Source of the DNA: Beroe ovata
Lineage: Eukaryota; Ctenophora; Nuda; Beroida; Beroidae
Assembly (NCBI GenBank): GCA_946803715.1
Contig: CAMPET010000276.1
Location: 39,654 to 81,166, forward strand
Direction: 5' to 3'
Length of the DNA: 41,513 nucleotides
The translations under genes and the position numbers were made by a program. Positions 1 to 12,485 of this stretch are shown piece by piece. The stretch's first letter is position 1; the number at the start of each line of letters is the position of its first letter. The notes under the pieces were generated by a model that ran no database searches, had not been told where the DNA came from, and saw only the letters and a list, made by a program, of their open reading frames with translations.

Positions 1-395
1 TGACGTAGGAATGCGTTGACACTAGTATGAAATACCTACGCCATGACAGGCCTCTGTGACGACTGGGGACTCATTCGTCACAACTCGCTGACACCAATGC
101 ATAACTCTGACGTAGGAATGCGTTGACACCAGTATGCAATACGTCATGACAGGCCTCTGTGACGAATGGAGGATTCATTCGTCATAACTTGCTGACACCA
201 CTGCATTCCTCTGACGTAGGAATGCGTTGACAATATACCCACGTCATGACAGGTCTCTATGACGACTTGGGACTCATTCGTCATTACTTGCTGACACCAC
301 TGCATAACTCTGACGTAGGAATGAGTTGACACCAGTATGCAGTACGTCATGACAGGCCTCTGTGATGAATGGAGGGTTATGCATAACTCTGACGC
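1..395. repeat. Tandem array, about 100-bp unit, four copies
   Basis: Units begin with TGACGTAGGAATG at 1, 108, 212 and 311, giving spacings of 107, 104 and 99 bp. The fourth copy is cut short, and a fifth start (TGACGCAGG) follows at 390. Each unit carries several TGAC/GTCA blocks (TTGACACC, CATGACAGG, CTGACACCA), so it also has internal sub-repeats. The array may extend left of the window. Open frames across it translate the repeat and are not genes. It has no spacers of CRISPR type. Confidence 0.9.
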
Positions 396-667
396 AGGTA
401 CTACTACTATACTAGTATACTATTTTAGTACTTTGCACGACGTGCAATGATGGCACCTTTGTGTCTGACAATTTCAAATGAAGAAACTCTTCTCGTAATC
501 ATATGACTCATAGGAACCGTAGATGAACAATATTGATTGTATGGTAGAGGTTAATCTGATTCCTGTCGTAGAGCCCTTCGCTACAAATTCTGATTGAAAT
601 TAGTCATTCTCTGATTTAGTAGACTAAATTAGCAATCTAAACATTGAAATTAGTGAATTATAAGAGT

Positions 668-1176
668 ACATATTATATGCCCGAATTAGACATCTTAACT
701 CGTGTGCCATGTGCGTTTAATCTCCATTTTCACTATAACTCATCCTCCTCTCTATACTAGCTTTCTAGACTTCTCTATCTTACTTAGTATAAGACATGGA
801 TTTGAAATGTTACACTTGTTACTTTGATCTTTCTGACATACGCATATCTTTGCTCATGACCCAATCATTTTACCTACACACTATGTATAATGTGCATTGT
901 ATAATGTATATTGTACAACAATGTATATTGTCAATTGTGTGACATCAGGATAGTGGATACTCTTATCAGCAGAATGCAACAATCGAAATATCAGGGATAT
1001 CGCATCTAGATCTCCGACACAGCATTGTTATTATATTGTTGTTACCAAGCTATATAACAGCACTATACGTTGTCAGTAGTATACGTGTTGTCAATGTCAT
1101 TTTAGTATACCTGTAGTCAGTAGTATACGTGTTGTCAGTTTAGTATACGTGTTGTCAGTTTAGTATACGTATTGTC
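668..1176. repeat. Left copy of a ~510-bp duplicated non-coding unit
   Basis: This stretch starts with ACATATTATATGCCCGAATT and recurs, with small differences, from 1178. It contains a run of ATGTATA/TGTACA motifs near 885-940 and ends in a minisatellite of an 18-bp unit (GTAGTATACGTGTTGTCA and variants). A single N at 1177 separates the copies, so the duplication may be two alleles or an unmerged contig overlap rather than a true tandem repeat. No gene is visible. Confidence 0.85.
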
Positions 1177-1177
1177 N

Positions 1178-1757
1178 ACATATTATATGCCCGAATTAGA
1201 CATCTTAACTTGTGTGCCATGTGCGTTTAATCTCCATTTTCACTATCACTCATGCTCCTTTCTAGACTTCTAAACTTCTCTATCTTACATAAGACATGAA
1301 TTTGAAATGTCACTCTTGTTGCTTTGATCTTTCTGAAATACGCATATCTTTGCTCATGACCCAATCATTTTACCTACACACTATGTATAATGTACATTGT
1401 ATAATGTATATTGTACAACAATGTATATTGTGTGACATCAGGATAGTGGATACTCTTATCAGCTGAATGCAACAATCGAAATATCAGGGATGTAGGATAT
1501 CGCATCTCCGACACAGCTTTGTTATTATATTGTTGTTACCAAACTATATAACAGCACTATACGCTGTCAGTAGTATAAGTGTTGTCATTTTAGTATACCT
1601 GTAGTCAGTAGTATACGTGTTGTCAGTTTAGTATACGTATTGTCAGTAGTATACATGTTGTCAGTAGTATACGTGTTGTCAGTAGTATACCTGTAGTCAG
1701 TTTAGTATACCTGTAGTCAGTAGTATACGTGTTGTCAGTTTAATATACGTGTTGTCA
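1178..1757. repeat. Right copy of the duplicated unit, longer minisatellite
   Basis: Same unit as at 668, with a longer tail of the 18-bp minisatellite (about 1558-1757). Relative to the left copy it has small deletions (for example around 1270) and a few substitutions. The longer minisatellite is consistent with length variation between alleles. Confidence 0.85.
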
Positions 1758-2860
1758 GGTTTCCACTGTATGAGTCGCGTGTTGTCATATGCTATAATGC
1801 AGAGATCACTGACTCTAGTCACTGCTCCTACATTCTTGTCACTATTCGCTGTGAGCTTTTGTTCATCTATTCGACAGGTCGTGCTTTATTTTCCGTTATG
1901 TGATTGTGTACTTTTTCGAAATTCTTTTCTCTTTCCAGCATTTAACAAACGACATGGAATTACACCTCGCAAGCTTGGGTATCACTTATCACATGACCTG
2001 TAATTGCTGATACCGAAGAAGCGCGGGTTTTGCCGGTTTCGGATTTCTCTTCCATTTATATCTTCGGTCACGAGCATGTTAACAAGCTGCTCTGTAGATT
2101 TAATCGCACAGTTTTATCTGCCATATTTGACACGAGGGTAGGAATTGTGATCTCAACCAAGTACCAACTTGGGTCTTGGGAGGTTAATCTGTCCTGTTAT
2201 TCCTGATCCCTACTACTATACCCTCAATTTGAATACTTGAGTTTTGGCCACTGTAGACGATGAAATGAAAGTTAGAGCATTTAAGTAGATTTATCCAGTT
2301 TCGTCATGTCAGCTAATAATTCATCAATTAGTGGACATAAGGTCATCATAATTAGTGGACATTATATCATCTCATATGGACATATCATCAGCTCATGTGC
2401 GGATATTATGACATCATCATTGATGAGATTCATGTATATAGTGTCCTCATGTGAAGTGTCCACCAATAATCTACAAGTCCGACACATGCTCCCTTGAATC
2501 ACACATATTTGACGCTGTCTTTAGCTTCCATCCTGGAATGTGCCTCGCATGTGTTACGTGTGTTTGATTGCATGTCAGATCAGCTGTGCCTCGCTTAAAA
2601 TCTGGGAGTAAGACTGAAGTCGGGACTATTTCGCAGCAAGCGTATGCTAGTTTTTTGTGTGGTCGTAGTTTTTATGGTATATTTTGTTAGTACCTATCAC
2701 ACTGGAAAATATATAGTGTTTCCGATTTCAAATTGATGACGTTGTGTGAATTATCACTTCCATTATAGCAGGAGTAATATTATACAAGTCGCATAGACAT
2801 CACTGTTTGTTGACAGAAACTGTCAGGTCACCGTGCTGCGCGCGTGCGTTATAGCGGGGA
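1758..2860. other. Non-coding spacer upstream of alpha-tubulin
   Basis: Open frames here are short, lack splice context and resemble no family I know. Around 2330-2450 there is a loose repeat of ATTAGTGGACAT and CATCATC motifs. No RNA gene or transposon end was recognised. Confidence 0.5.
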
Positions 2861-2867
2861 CCAAAGT

Positions 2868-2960
2868 CACGTGAGTTTAGCACGTGTGTTGTCACGCGCG
2901 CGTGATATCGAGTCACGTGACAGGGTTTATATGCAACGCCCTACTCAACGGCATATTTCC
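2868..2960 (+). promoter_or_regulatory. Putative alpha-tubulin promoter: three E-boxes and a TATA box
   Basis: Three perfect CACGTG palindromes lie at 2868-2873, 2881-2886 and 2914-2919. They are followed by a TATA-like TTTATATG at 2926-2933. Transcription would be expected to start about 25-30 bp further on, near 2955-2960, leaving roughly 545 bp of 5' leader (possibly with its own intron) before the ATG at 3505. CACGTG is the classic site for bHLH-ZIP factors such as the USF and Myc/Max families. Assignment to the tubulin gene is by position and orientation. Confidence 0.6.
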
Positions 2961-3446
2961 TCCGTGTAGCTCTTTGAATCCTTTATCCTGAGATTTCGCA
3001 GCGTTTTACATCCCTGGAAATTTGTGGGGAGTTTCACTTTGCCTCTCGATTCGTGTAACACTGTAACATTCACGTGTCGTATAGTACAACTAGATGTGAG
3101 CGTAAGAATTGACATCGTTCAGTAACTAACGTCCCCTAGTGACATTACTCCTTACTATGTCAGTGTTCATCAAGATTTTAACAGAAATGCATAAACAATT
3201 TTCAAAGCTCAACGTGTATATTGCTGTCGTTGATTTAACACTTATTTAACACTGTGTTATCGATTATCATATCCCAGTCTGTAATAGTGGTTAAATAGTG
3301 GTTTAGTGCGTCAATGCTTTGCGTGTGCTTTGACCTTCCTTTCCTTGCTATACCGTGCATTACTTTCCGTGGTGCATCTTCTCGTTGAAGGCTAATTTTT
3401 GATATTGGCCCAGGAGAAATCTTTAATTCGGGATAAATTCTACTAA

Positions 3447-6207
<2,761 letters not shown>

Positions 6208-6730
6208 GAACTATCACCATTAGCAGTGATCCGATGTGTGATATGAACTGTCGTATGATAGGAACTCTCACTATTGTTTAAAGTAGAGTGTTCCAGCCTG
6301 CTAATGTGGGTACTACGTGTTGATGTTACAAATACCTCTTTATTGTGGAGGCATTGTTATTTGTTTCATGTTTGAACCTTGATCAAGATAATAAGGCTCA
6401 TCTTCATATGAATTTAGTAGTGCTGACGATCGTTATGTTTATAACTTAGTATTTTCTTTGTCTTTGCCTCTATCTGTATTAGTTGACCTTGTACTTGTAG
6501 TTGTCACAACTTGACCTTGTCACAACTTCATCTTGATCTACAGTTTGAGTAATGCACATGATTTAGTTTTACAATTTACATAAGTCATACACGCTTTAAG
6601 TGGTCAAGTGCTATTGTTTAAGATAAAAATTTCGCGTTGATATCGATTTTTTAATCTGGTGTTTTTGATCCTATCGATTCTATTAAATTCTTATTCACGA
6701 CCAGTACTACCGGACTTCATCGACGCAGTG
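6208..6730. other. Alpha-tubulin 3' flank
   Basis: This is AT-rich sequence after the tubulin stop. No perfect AATAAA was seen; an ATTAAA variant occurs near 6681. The region presumably holds the 3' UTR. No other feature is visible. Confidence 0.4.
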
Positions 6731-6876
6731 CAAGCAGCTCCTTGCCGGATGTTATCTGCCCACTGTTTCTTGCGCGCGGCGCGCGCGCCTTCATCGAAGG
6801 NCATCGAAGGCCTTCGATGAAGGCGCGCGCGCCGCGCGCAAGAAACAGTGGACAGATAACATCCGGCAAGCAGCTC
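6731..6876. mobile_element. GC-rich foldback element with 10-bp flanking repeats
   Basis: Arms 6741-6800 and 6811-6870 are inverted copies of each other, apart from an occasional mismatch (about 60 bp each, with a GCGCGC-rich core). The outer edges are flanked by the direct repeat CAAGCAGCTC (6731-6740 and 6867-6876, the second overlapping the arm end). The N at 6801 sits at the hairpin tip, and the 9 bp after it (6802-6810) repeat the 9 bp before it, as expected where an assembler stalls at a palindrome. It carries no coding capacity. A diverged relative occurs in the opposite orientation near 14995-15055. Confidence 0.7.
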
Positions 6877-7017
6877 CCACTCGCTAGAATTAGAAGGGGC
6901 CTGGCAGTATTGTTCTGCGCGTCGCGCGCTGCGCTGCAGCCTCAAATGCTGCCCATGCTCGCAGCGGTTGCGTGCGCACAATGCACATGAGTAAATTCCC
7001 GTTGTTTTTTCTCGTCG

Positions 7018-7138
7018 CACGTGCTATTGTAGGATTTCACCCTACCCTTGCTGGCGGGATTTTATCCCTGGCAAGGCGTCGGGGCGGATTGAAAATCGCG
7101 CGCACCGACGGTAGGGTAAAATCCTACAACACGTGCTA
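7018..7138. mobile_element. 103-bp MITE with 20-bp TIRs and a 9-bp target duplication
   Basis: The element body is 7027-7129. Its ends are 20-bp inverted repeats starting TTGTAGGATT (19 of 20 match). It is flanked by the perfect direct repeat CACGTGCTA at 7018-7026 and 7130-7138. A 9-bp target site duplication is typical of Mutator-like elements, whereas hAT elements make 8 bp, so a non-autonomous MULE-type MITE is the best guess. The left half (CCCTACC...GGCGGGATTTTATCCCTGG) recurs near 37918, so it belongs to a dispersed family in this genome. Confidence 0.8.
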
Positions 7139-8308
7139 ATGATGCAGATAATCACATACTAATAGAGACCACAATTTCAAGTTGAATCAGATAAGAATTT
7201 CAAATTGAATACAAATTAAACTGTGTGAACAATATCAATATGAAATTGAATATCTTCAACTTGTGCAATGTGCACCCATTTCTGTAGACAGTCGATCGCG
7301 GTTCCATTCAACACTTCAATAATCCAATATTGCAATATGTCCGGCGGTCCACTAAAAGTAAAATATAAGGAGCTTTCCCCTAGGACGTCCGTATTCAGTA
7401 TTGTGTAACAATAAGTTTTCTATGACTTGAAACCGCAAAATGCCGCGTTTAAGAAGCTCCTGACGGAAGTGGTTGAAAGCTTCCCGGACACCCAGACATA
7501 TGCTATAACACCATGAGAGAAGTTCAAATATTGCATCCTTCATGTTCATTAATAATTTCCAATCCACCGGTACCTTGGACTTACGAACTGATATCGAGAG
7601 CGCTAAACAGAATCATTGTACTCATCAAACACGAAAAATCAAATTGAACTGTACATACTCCATACACCATAGCTATCTGGGGGTCATTATCTGTCATTCT
7701 TCACAGAGAAGATATCATGTGGTCTTCTGGTTATATCGGAACTGTCACTGATCATTCTTACACCCTCCATCTGACTTGATACTTATAAATTCATTAACTG
7801 TCAATGATATTAAGAAATTGAACATATTCGTCATAAATATCCCATAACATTTATCAACTTCTGTAGGTCAGATTAAACCTGTATGATAAGCAAAACATAC
7901 CGGCCGCAACAGCTCGTTCAAAACACAATAAGTTAGGAATGTATAACAATAACATATACTTCTGTACTCTGTCGTTGGTAGAAACCAGATTTCATCTGTT
8001 ATTCCAGGGCTTGTCTGCCGATAACCGAAAATGGGGCCACTTCGTATTGAAATAAGGAAGTTTGGGTCAAATAAATGCGCGCACTGATTCAGTCTCAAAC
8101 ACCTTACATAATATGTTAAATGGGGAGGCATGGCGGTGGAAAGACGACATCTGGTTCACAAGTCATGTTAATAAAACATCAAAATAACGAAAATACACAT
8201 TTTGTACAGTCTCGGTATATAATGACTTAATGTGTACATACAGAAATAATACAAAACGTCTTCTGTTTAGCGGTGGAGGTGGCAGTGAGGTGGTGTAAGT
8301 TGCTGGTG
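7139..8308. other. Spacer and 3' flank of the BAK-like gene
   Basis: AT-rich sequence without a recognisable gene. A 71-codon minus-strand open frame at 7352-7567 and an 87-codon one at 7868-8131 have no similarity I recognise and no convincing splice structure. The part next to 8309 should include the 3' UTR of the BAK-like gene. Confidence 0.4.
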
Positions 8309-11093
8309 TCACTTACGACGCCACAGAATGGCACCTAAGTTGATAGCTGTCAGTATCGCAAACGCTCCGAGTGCTATAGCTTGTCGGTTTCTATTCCAGA
8401 ATGCTATCTGATCCATAACGTGCTGATTCACTTCATCTATAAACGTTCTCTGAAAACGAAGAGTAATGAAAAGATGGAATTTAAAATTGAGTTTCTATGA
8501 GAGAAGGGTTGCTCATGCCCTATCGGGTCGGAAATATGGACAATAACGATTGTGTGACATTGCACTGGAATTATAGCCATGATTTTTGTATAGCCACGAA
8601 TTTTGTACCCAACAAAATGTATCTTTCGTAGTTAAGAAATTGTTGTTTTTACTCAGGTATTAGAAAACGGTGATCAAACTTGTAATTTTCAAAACAAAAC
8701 GTGGCTTATGATTTCTTTACCCCGGCTTTCAGTGAAATCATGCGCTCGAAACTTACATACATTTGAGTTTGTACTGAGAGACTTCATTTTTGAAAAATAA
8801 CCCCTGAAAAAGCCCGACTATAAGCAGGAACCTGTAAGAGCGATGCCACCGCCATTCGACTGTAGGTAGGTACATGCTGTTTGAAGAGACAGATAGACAG
8901 GAGTACTTACCCATCCGCCAATAGATGTAATCCAGGAGACAACGTAATCCCTGACAAATTTGATGATGTTGTTGATGATATCACGACATATCGTCTCTCC
9001 GTTCTCCACTCCCACATTAATGATGTGGTGAATGTACCTAGGATAATATACGGTCAGTTTCAGATTAGATCCTTGTATCAATGAATGGAATTCTGAATAT
9101 TGGGCAACTGAATGAATCTATGTATCTATGGAATGAACCAAATTGGAAATGTGTACCGAAATCATATGAACTCAATCCTGTACCCAATACTCGTATCTAC
9201 AGTCAGGGATATCTATACCATCTATGTATGCTATAATATCCTGGATAGCGCGCGGGTTTTTTCAGGCCATGGCTGGAGAAGATCGATATATCCGATTTTC
9301 CAAAACGCGCGCAACGCGGACATACGTGACAATGGATGATAGGGAAAAGAGAGCCGCGCGTTACAACAATGCGGATCATATTTTGTGCTTGCCAAAATTT
9401 GCCCAGCACGTGGCTTACATAATAGAAAACAAGTTAGGGCATGCAATACGTTACATGACGTATTGGACACCGTAATGAAGCCCCTAATTGGTGTTCAAAA
9501 AGTCAGTGGTAGCTGGTAAACAACATGAACGGCCATGAATTGAGCAATTGTGTGAATAATATCTTGTTATTATGTCATATCTATTTGGAGTGGTGATGTC
9601 ATCATTGGCTGATGGCTAATGTGAGGCAATGTAAACAAGGTCTGCTTCTTGTTCTAGCCAGCTTTCATTGTTGTGACATGGTGAAGTGTTTAGTATAGGA
9701 TATACACGAACGAGTAGCGAAAATATAAATGACAGTATTTTATTCGCAAATCGCACCATTTTGTGTGTCAGCACTGACACTGATAAACTATCATTTGGAA
9801 ACAGGACGAAATATACGAGAAAATGAAGTCATTATGATCTCATCTAAAGAGACAAAACAAAAAGAAGCTAGTTGCTGGTTTTGGTTTGTAAAATGAGCAT
9901 CAAAATGCAATTTGCCGTGCCTGTATGTAACGAAAGTGGGGAAGCATGAAAGTGGGATCACCTGTATCCGAAAATGAGGAGGGACATAACATGTCCGGCT
10001 GTGATACCATGTTGGAATACTCCGTGTATTATCCGTCTCAGATTGGACATTCGCTGATCGGGTCTCCGCTCCAGCGTGTTGATGTAACGATCTAAGGGGA
10101 GTGGGTGTAACAATGTAACATTGTGTAACATTGTGTGTAACACGGGAGTGTAACATCGTGTGTAACACGGAAGTGTAACATTGTGTGTAACACGGGAGTG
10201 TAACATTGTGTGTAACACGGGAGTGTAACATTGTGTGTAACACGGGAGTGCAACATTTTGTGTAACACGGGAGTGTAACATTGTGTGTAACACGGGAGTG
10301 TAACATCGCGTGTAACACGGGAGTGTAACATTGCGTGTAACACGGGGGTAACCTGTTTCCTCGCGGTAATAATCCTCATCAAGCTGATTTGCGATCTCAG
10401 CCAGCTGTCGACCAACATCGGAGTTGGGTGGACTCCTCTCTGAATCTTGCAGTTGCTGTAGTGAACATGAGCTCATTAGATACGCGTCCTGGCGAAGTTC
10501 TAGCGATTCAGAATAACTTCCTTTAGTAAAAACTAACAATTCTAATACTCGAGTAGGGAGATAGTAATCAGATAAGTCTCTCCTTCCCTCATCCCCCATC
10601 CCCCTCTATTCCAGTATCCCCCTCCCCTCCCCCATCCCTCCTACCCCCTCAGTTACTCACTTGTCCGTGACCTCGGAATATCTGGTCCACCACTGAATTA
10701 CGCCGGGTCCGTGAGGTTTGTGCATTGATCCTCCTGAAATATGAGATATTGGTTGTGAGCGCCGTGTGTAGAACACTGTCAAATTGGACACGACACAGAA
10801 AGAAGTTGCACCAAGGAATGAAGAGAACTGGTAACATGATGACAAGGTTGACCCCGTTGAGGTGGTGTCATGGGACGAATGCTGTGTGGGGACATAGGTG
10901 TCGGGATAAAAGACAAAAGTTATGACTGATCAACAAGGAAGTGAAATGACTGACTGTCGAACATATTGACAGTGTACGCAATGCTGTACACTTACTCCTG
11001 CTCGATAAGGAATGTACGGACTATACTCTCTACTCCATCCTCGCTGCTTTCCTCTGCTGATATCGTCTCTATAACACTATTCGAGGGATCCAT
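8309..11093 (-). CDS. BAK-like Bcl-2 family protein, six exons, 223 aa
   Basis: Multidomain Bcl-2 proteins of the BAK/BAX type permeabilise the mitochondrial outer membrane in apoptosis. Exons in coding order are 11093-10996, 10733-10661, 10455-10353, 10091-9962, 9037-8911 and 8449-8309. All phases join, giving 672 bp including the stop, close to human BAK (211 aa). Exon 3 has a BH3 helix VGRQLAEIANQLDEDY (BAK: VGRQLAIIGDDINRRY). Exon 4 has the BH1 segment GITAGHVMSLLIFGYR (BAK: GINWGRVVALLGFGYR). Exon 5 has BH2, WITSIGGW. Exon 6 has a hydrophobic tail anchor ending ILWRRK, fitting outer-membrane targeting. Two hallmark residues differ: the invariant BH3 Asp is Asn, and the NWGR Arg is His. 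The intron between BH3 and BH1 is a minisatellite. BOK or BAX is less likely because FGYR is BAK-like. Confidence 0.88.
9244..9470. repeat. GC-rich repeat fragment inside a BAK-like intron
   Basis: The 924-bp intron 9038-9961 contains a stretch rich in CGCGCG (9246, 9305 and 9356 areas), unlike its AT-rich surroundings. Overlapping open frames on both strands (9203-9475) come from this base composition. The texture resembles the GC-rich elements at 6741, 14815 and 37906, but I could not define its ends, so family membership is a guess. Confidence 0.35.
10092..10352 (-). repeat. Minisatellite intron of the BAK-like gene, 25-bp unit
   Basis: This intron (donor GTTACC, acceptor CCCCTTAG on the minus strand) consists almost entirely of a 25-bp unit, GTGTAACACGGGAGTGTAACATTGT on the plus strand in variants, spanning about 10118-10350. 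It is 261 bp long, a multiple of three, and contains no stop in the frame of the flanking exons, so retention would add 87 codons in frame. The long threonine/valine/cysteine-rich open frames here are translations of the repeat. Confidence 0.85.
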
Positions 11094-11388
11094 GATAGCT
11101 ATAGTCATGGGAGTTGAAATACAGTCAGTCATTGTACACAAGATACTGGGGAATGTGCAAGTGAACTCAAAGATGGAGGATCATTCAGATCCTGAGTATC
11201 GCGAAACAAACAAGTTAACATTAGGCAAAACAAATTAAAGTCTAAAAATATACTCTGAATACACTGAAATAAAATTGAGCGAAAAACAGTAGACGTAAGA
11301 ATTTGAGGAACCAATCAAGGTAGAAATGGGTTAATAAGAACACAACGATAGTTTCATGTGACATTTATATTATGGCGTCTGTGCATGA

Positions 11389-12054
11389 TCAAGGTGTCAA
11401 CCACACCACATTGACACCGTTATCCGCTATGGACAGTTGAGCAACTCTGTCCCTATTTCTCCACAGAGTCCTCTTCCCATCAGCACTATTCACCATCATG
11501 ATCCTGACCGTGGGAGCTATTTCCCAGCCACGGCCCAAGGCCGGCCCATGTTTCCCATCTCCAATACTAACAATACCGTTAGTACACACTACCACTGACT
11601 TCACTGCTAACTCCCCCATTGAACACTTCACATTGTTTAGGAGGGCATGACCACGGTAGTTAGCCGCCCCAAGGACAGCCTGTAGCAGTGGTTGTAAGCC
11701 CTCAACCACGACCAGACTAGCCTGCATTCCATCAGTTGCATGCAGCGCGGAGAGTAGATCAAACACAGAGTGCACATAGAATATGGAGAGATTGTCCTTC
11801 CATTGCATCACTTGCTGTATTTCCTCCACAGGCAATCTAATACTGCTCACAGTAACACATTTCTTCCCATGACTCAGACAATCTCTAATGAGATGCCAGC
11901 ATGTTTTCGATTTCCCGATCCCAGAGGGTCCACACAATTCTATTATTTTACCGGGATGTATCCCACCACACAATTCGTCTAAGACCGGAAGAGAGTTGGA
12001 GAACATCAGGCATTTGTTTTGTCTGAGTAGCCATGACACTTTGGTAGGGTACAT
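11389..12054 (-). CDS. RAD51D-like recombinase paralogue, single exon, 221 aa
   Basis: RAD51 paralogues are RecA-fold ATPases that help load RAD51 in homologous recombination. The protein has a Walker A motif GPSGIGKSK near residues 42-50 and a Walker B-like strand LVVVEGL near residues 114-120. The segment PALGRGWEIAPTVRIMM near residue 180 closely resembles PALGRSWSFVPSTRILL of RAD51D. The N-terminal domain of RAD51D is absent: the frame opens shortly before the ATPase core. An upstream exon was looked for in 12060-12485 and not found, although a CACTCACAG acceptor-like site sits just before the ATG. It lies 295 bp upstream of the BAK-like ATG on the same strand. Family placement is firm; RAD51D rather than another paralogue is probable. 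Confidence 0.75.
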   Translation of the reverse strand: MYPTKVSWLLRQNKCLMFSNSLPVLDELCGGIHPGKIIELCGPSGIGKSKTCWHLIRDCLSHGKKCVTVSSIRLPVEEIQQVMQWKDNLSIFYVHSVFDLLSALHATDGMQASLVVVEGLQPLLQAVLGAANYRGHALLNNVKCSMGELAVKSVVVCTNGIVSIGDGKHGPALGRGWEIAPTVRIMMVNSADGKRTLWRNRDRVAQLSIADNGVNVVWLTP

Positions 12055-12485
12055 GATGGACTGTGAGTGAGTGAAGTGAGTGTGAGTATCACAAGTTCAA
12101 AGATGGAAATTTGAGGACTGGAAAAACGTGGAATCAGGTATATCAGCCCTTCATCATTGAAGCCTTAATAAACAAAATCATCAAAAATTGGTAAAGTATA
12201 AAATAAATAAGGCACCAATAAATGTATAAATGCTAAATTACATTGGTTGAAATAATGGAATTGAAATACTTAGGGTCAAAAAGAAATAAACAATAATCGA
12301 ATAATTTTCATGGTCCTAACTACTTAACTTCTGTCACATACAAAAGGGCTATAGGAATCTGAATCGGTTCCTATCATGAAAATCAGGTATTCAGGAAAAA
12401 ACAAATTGTCGTGTCTCCTTTTACAACTGGAGATATTTCATTCTCCCCAAAACTCAGAAGTAAATCACTGAGCATCATTTACTTA

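Noticed and set aside
1-395. CRISPR-like appearance of the direct repeats
   Set aside because: The whole unit of about 100 bp repeats with no unique spacers, and the window is eukaryotic.
9203-9475. Overlapping open frames on both strands around 9.2-9.5 kb
   Set aside because: They sit in a BAK-like intron in GC-rich repeat-like sequence and have no splice context or family resemblance.
9791-10599. Long minus-strand frames of 108-213 codons rich in Thr, Val and Cys, as a single-exon gene
   Set aside because: The repeat part is the minisatellite intron; splice sites at 10352 and 10092 join BH3 and BH1 exons in phase, which explains the conserved ends better.
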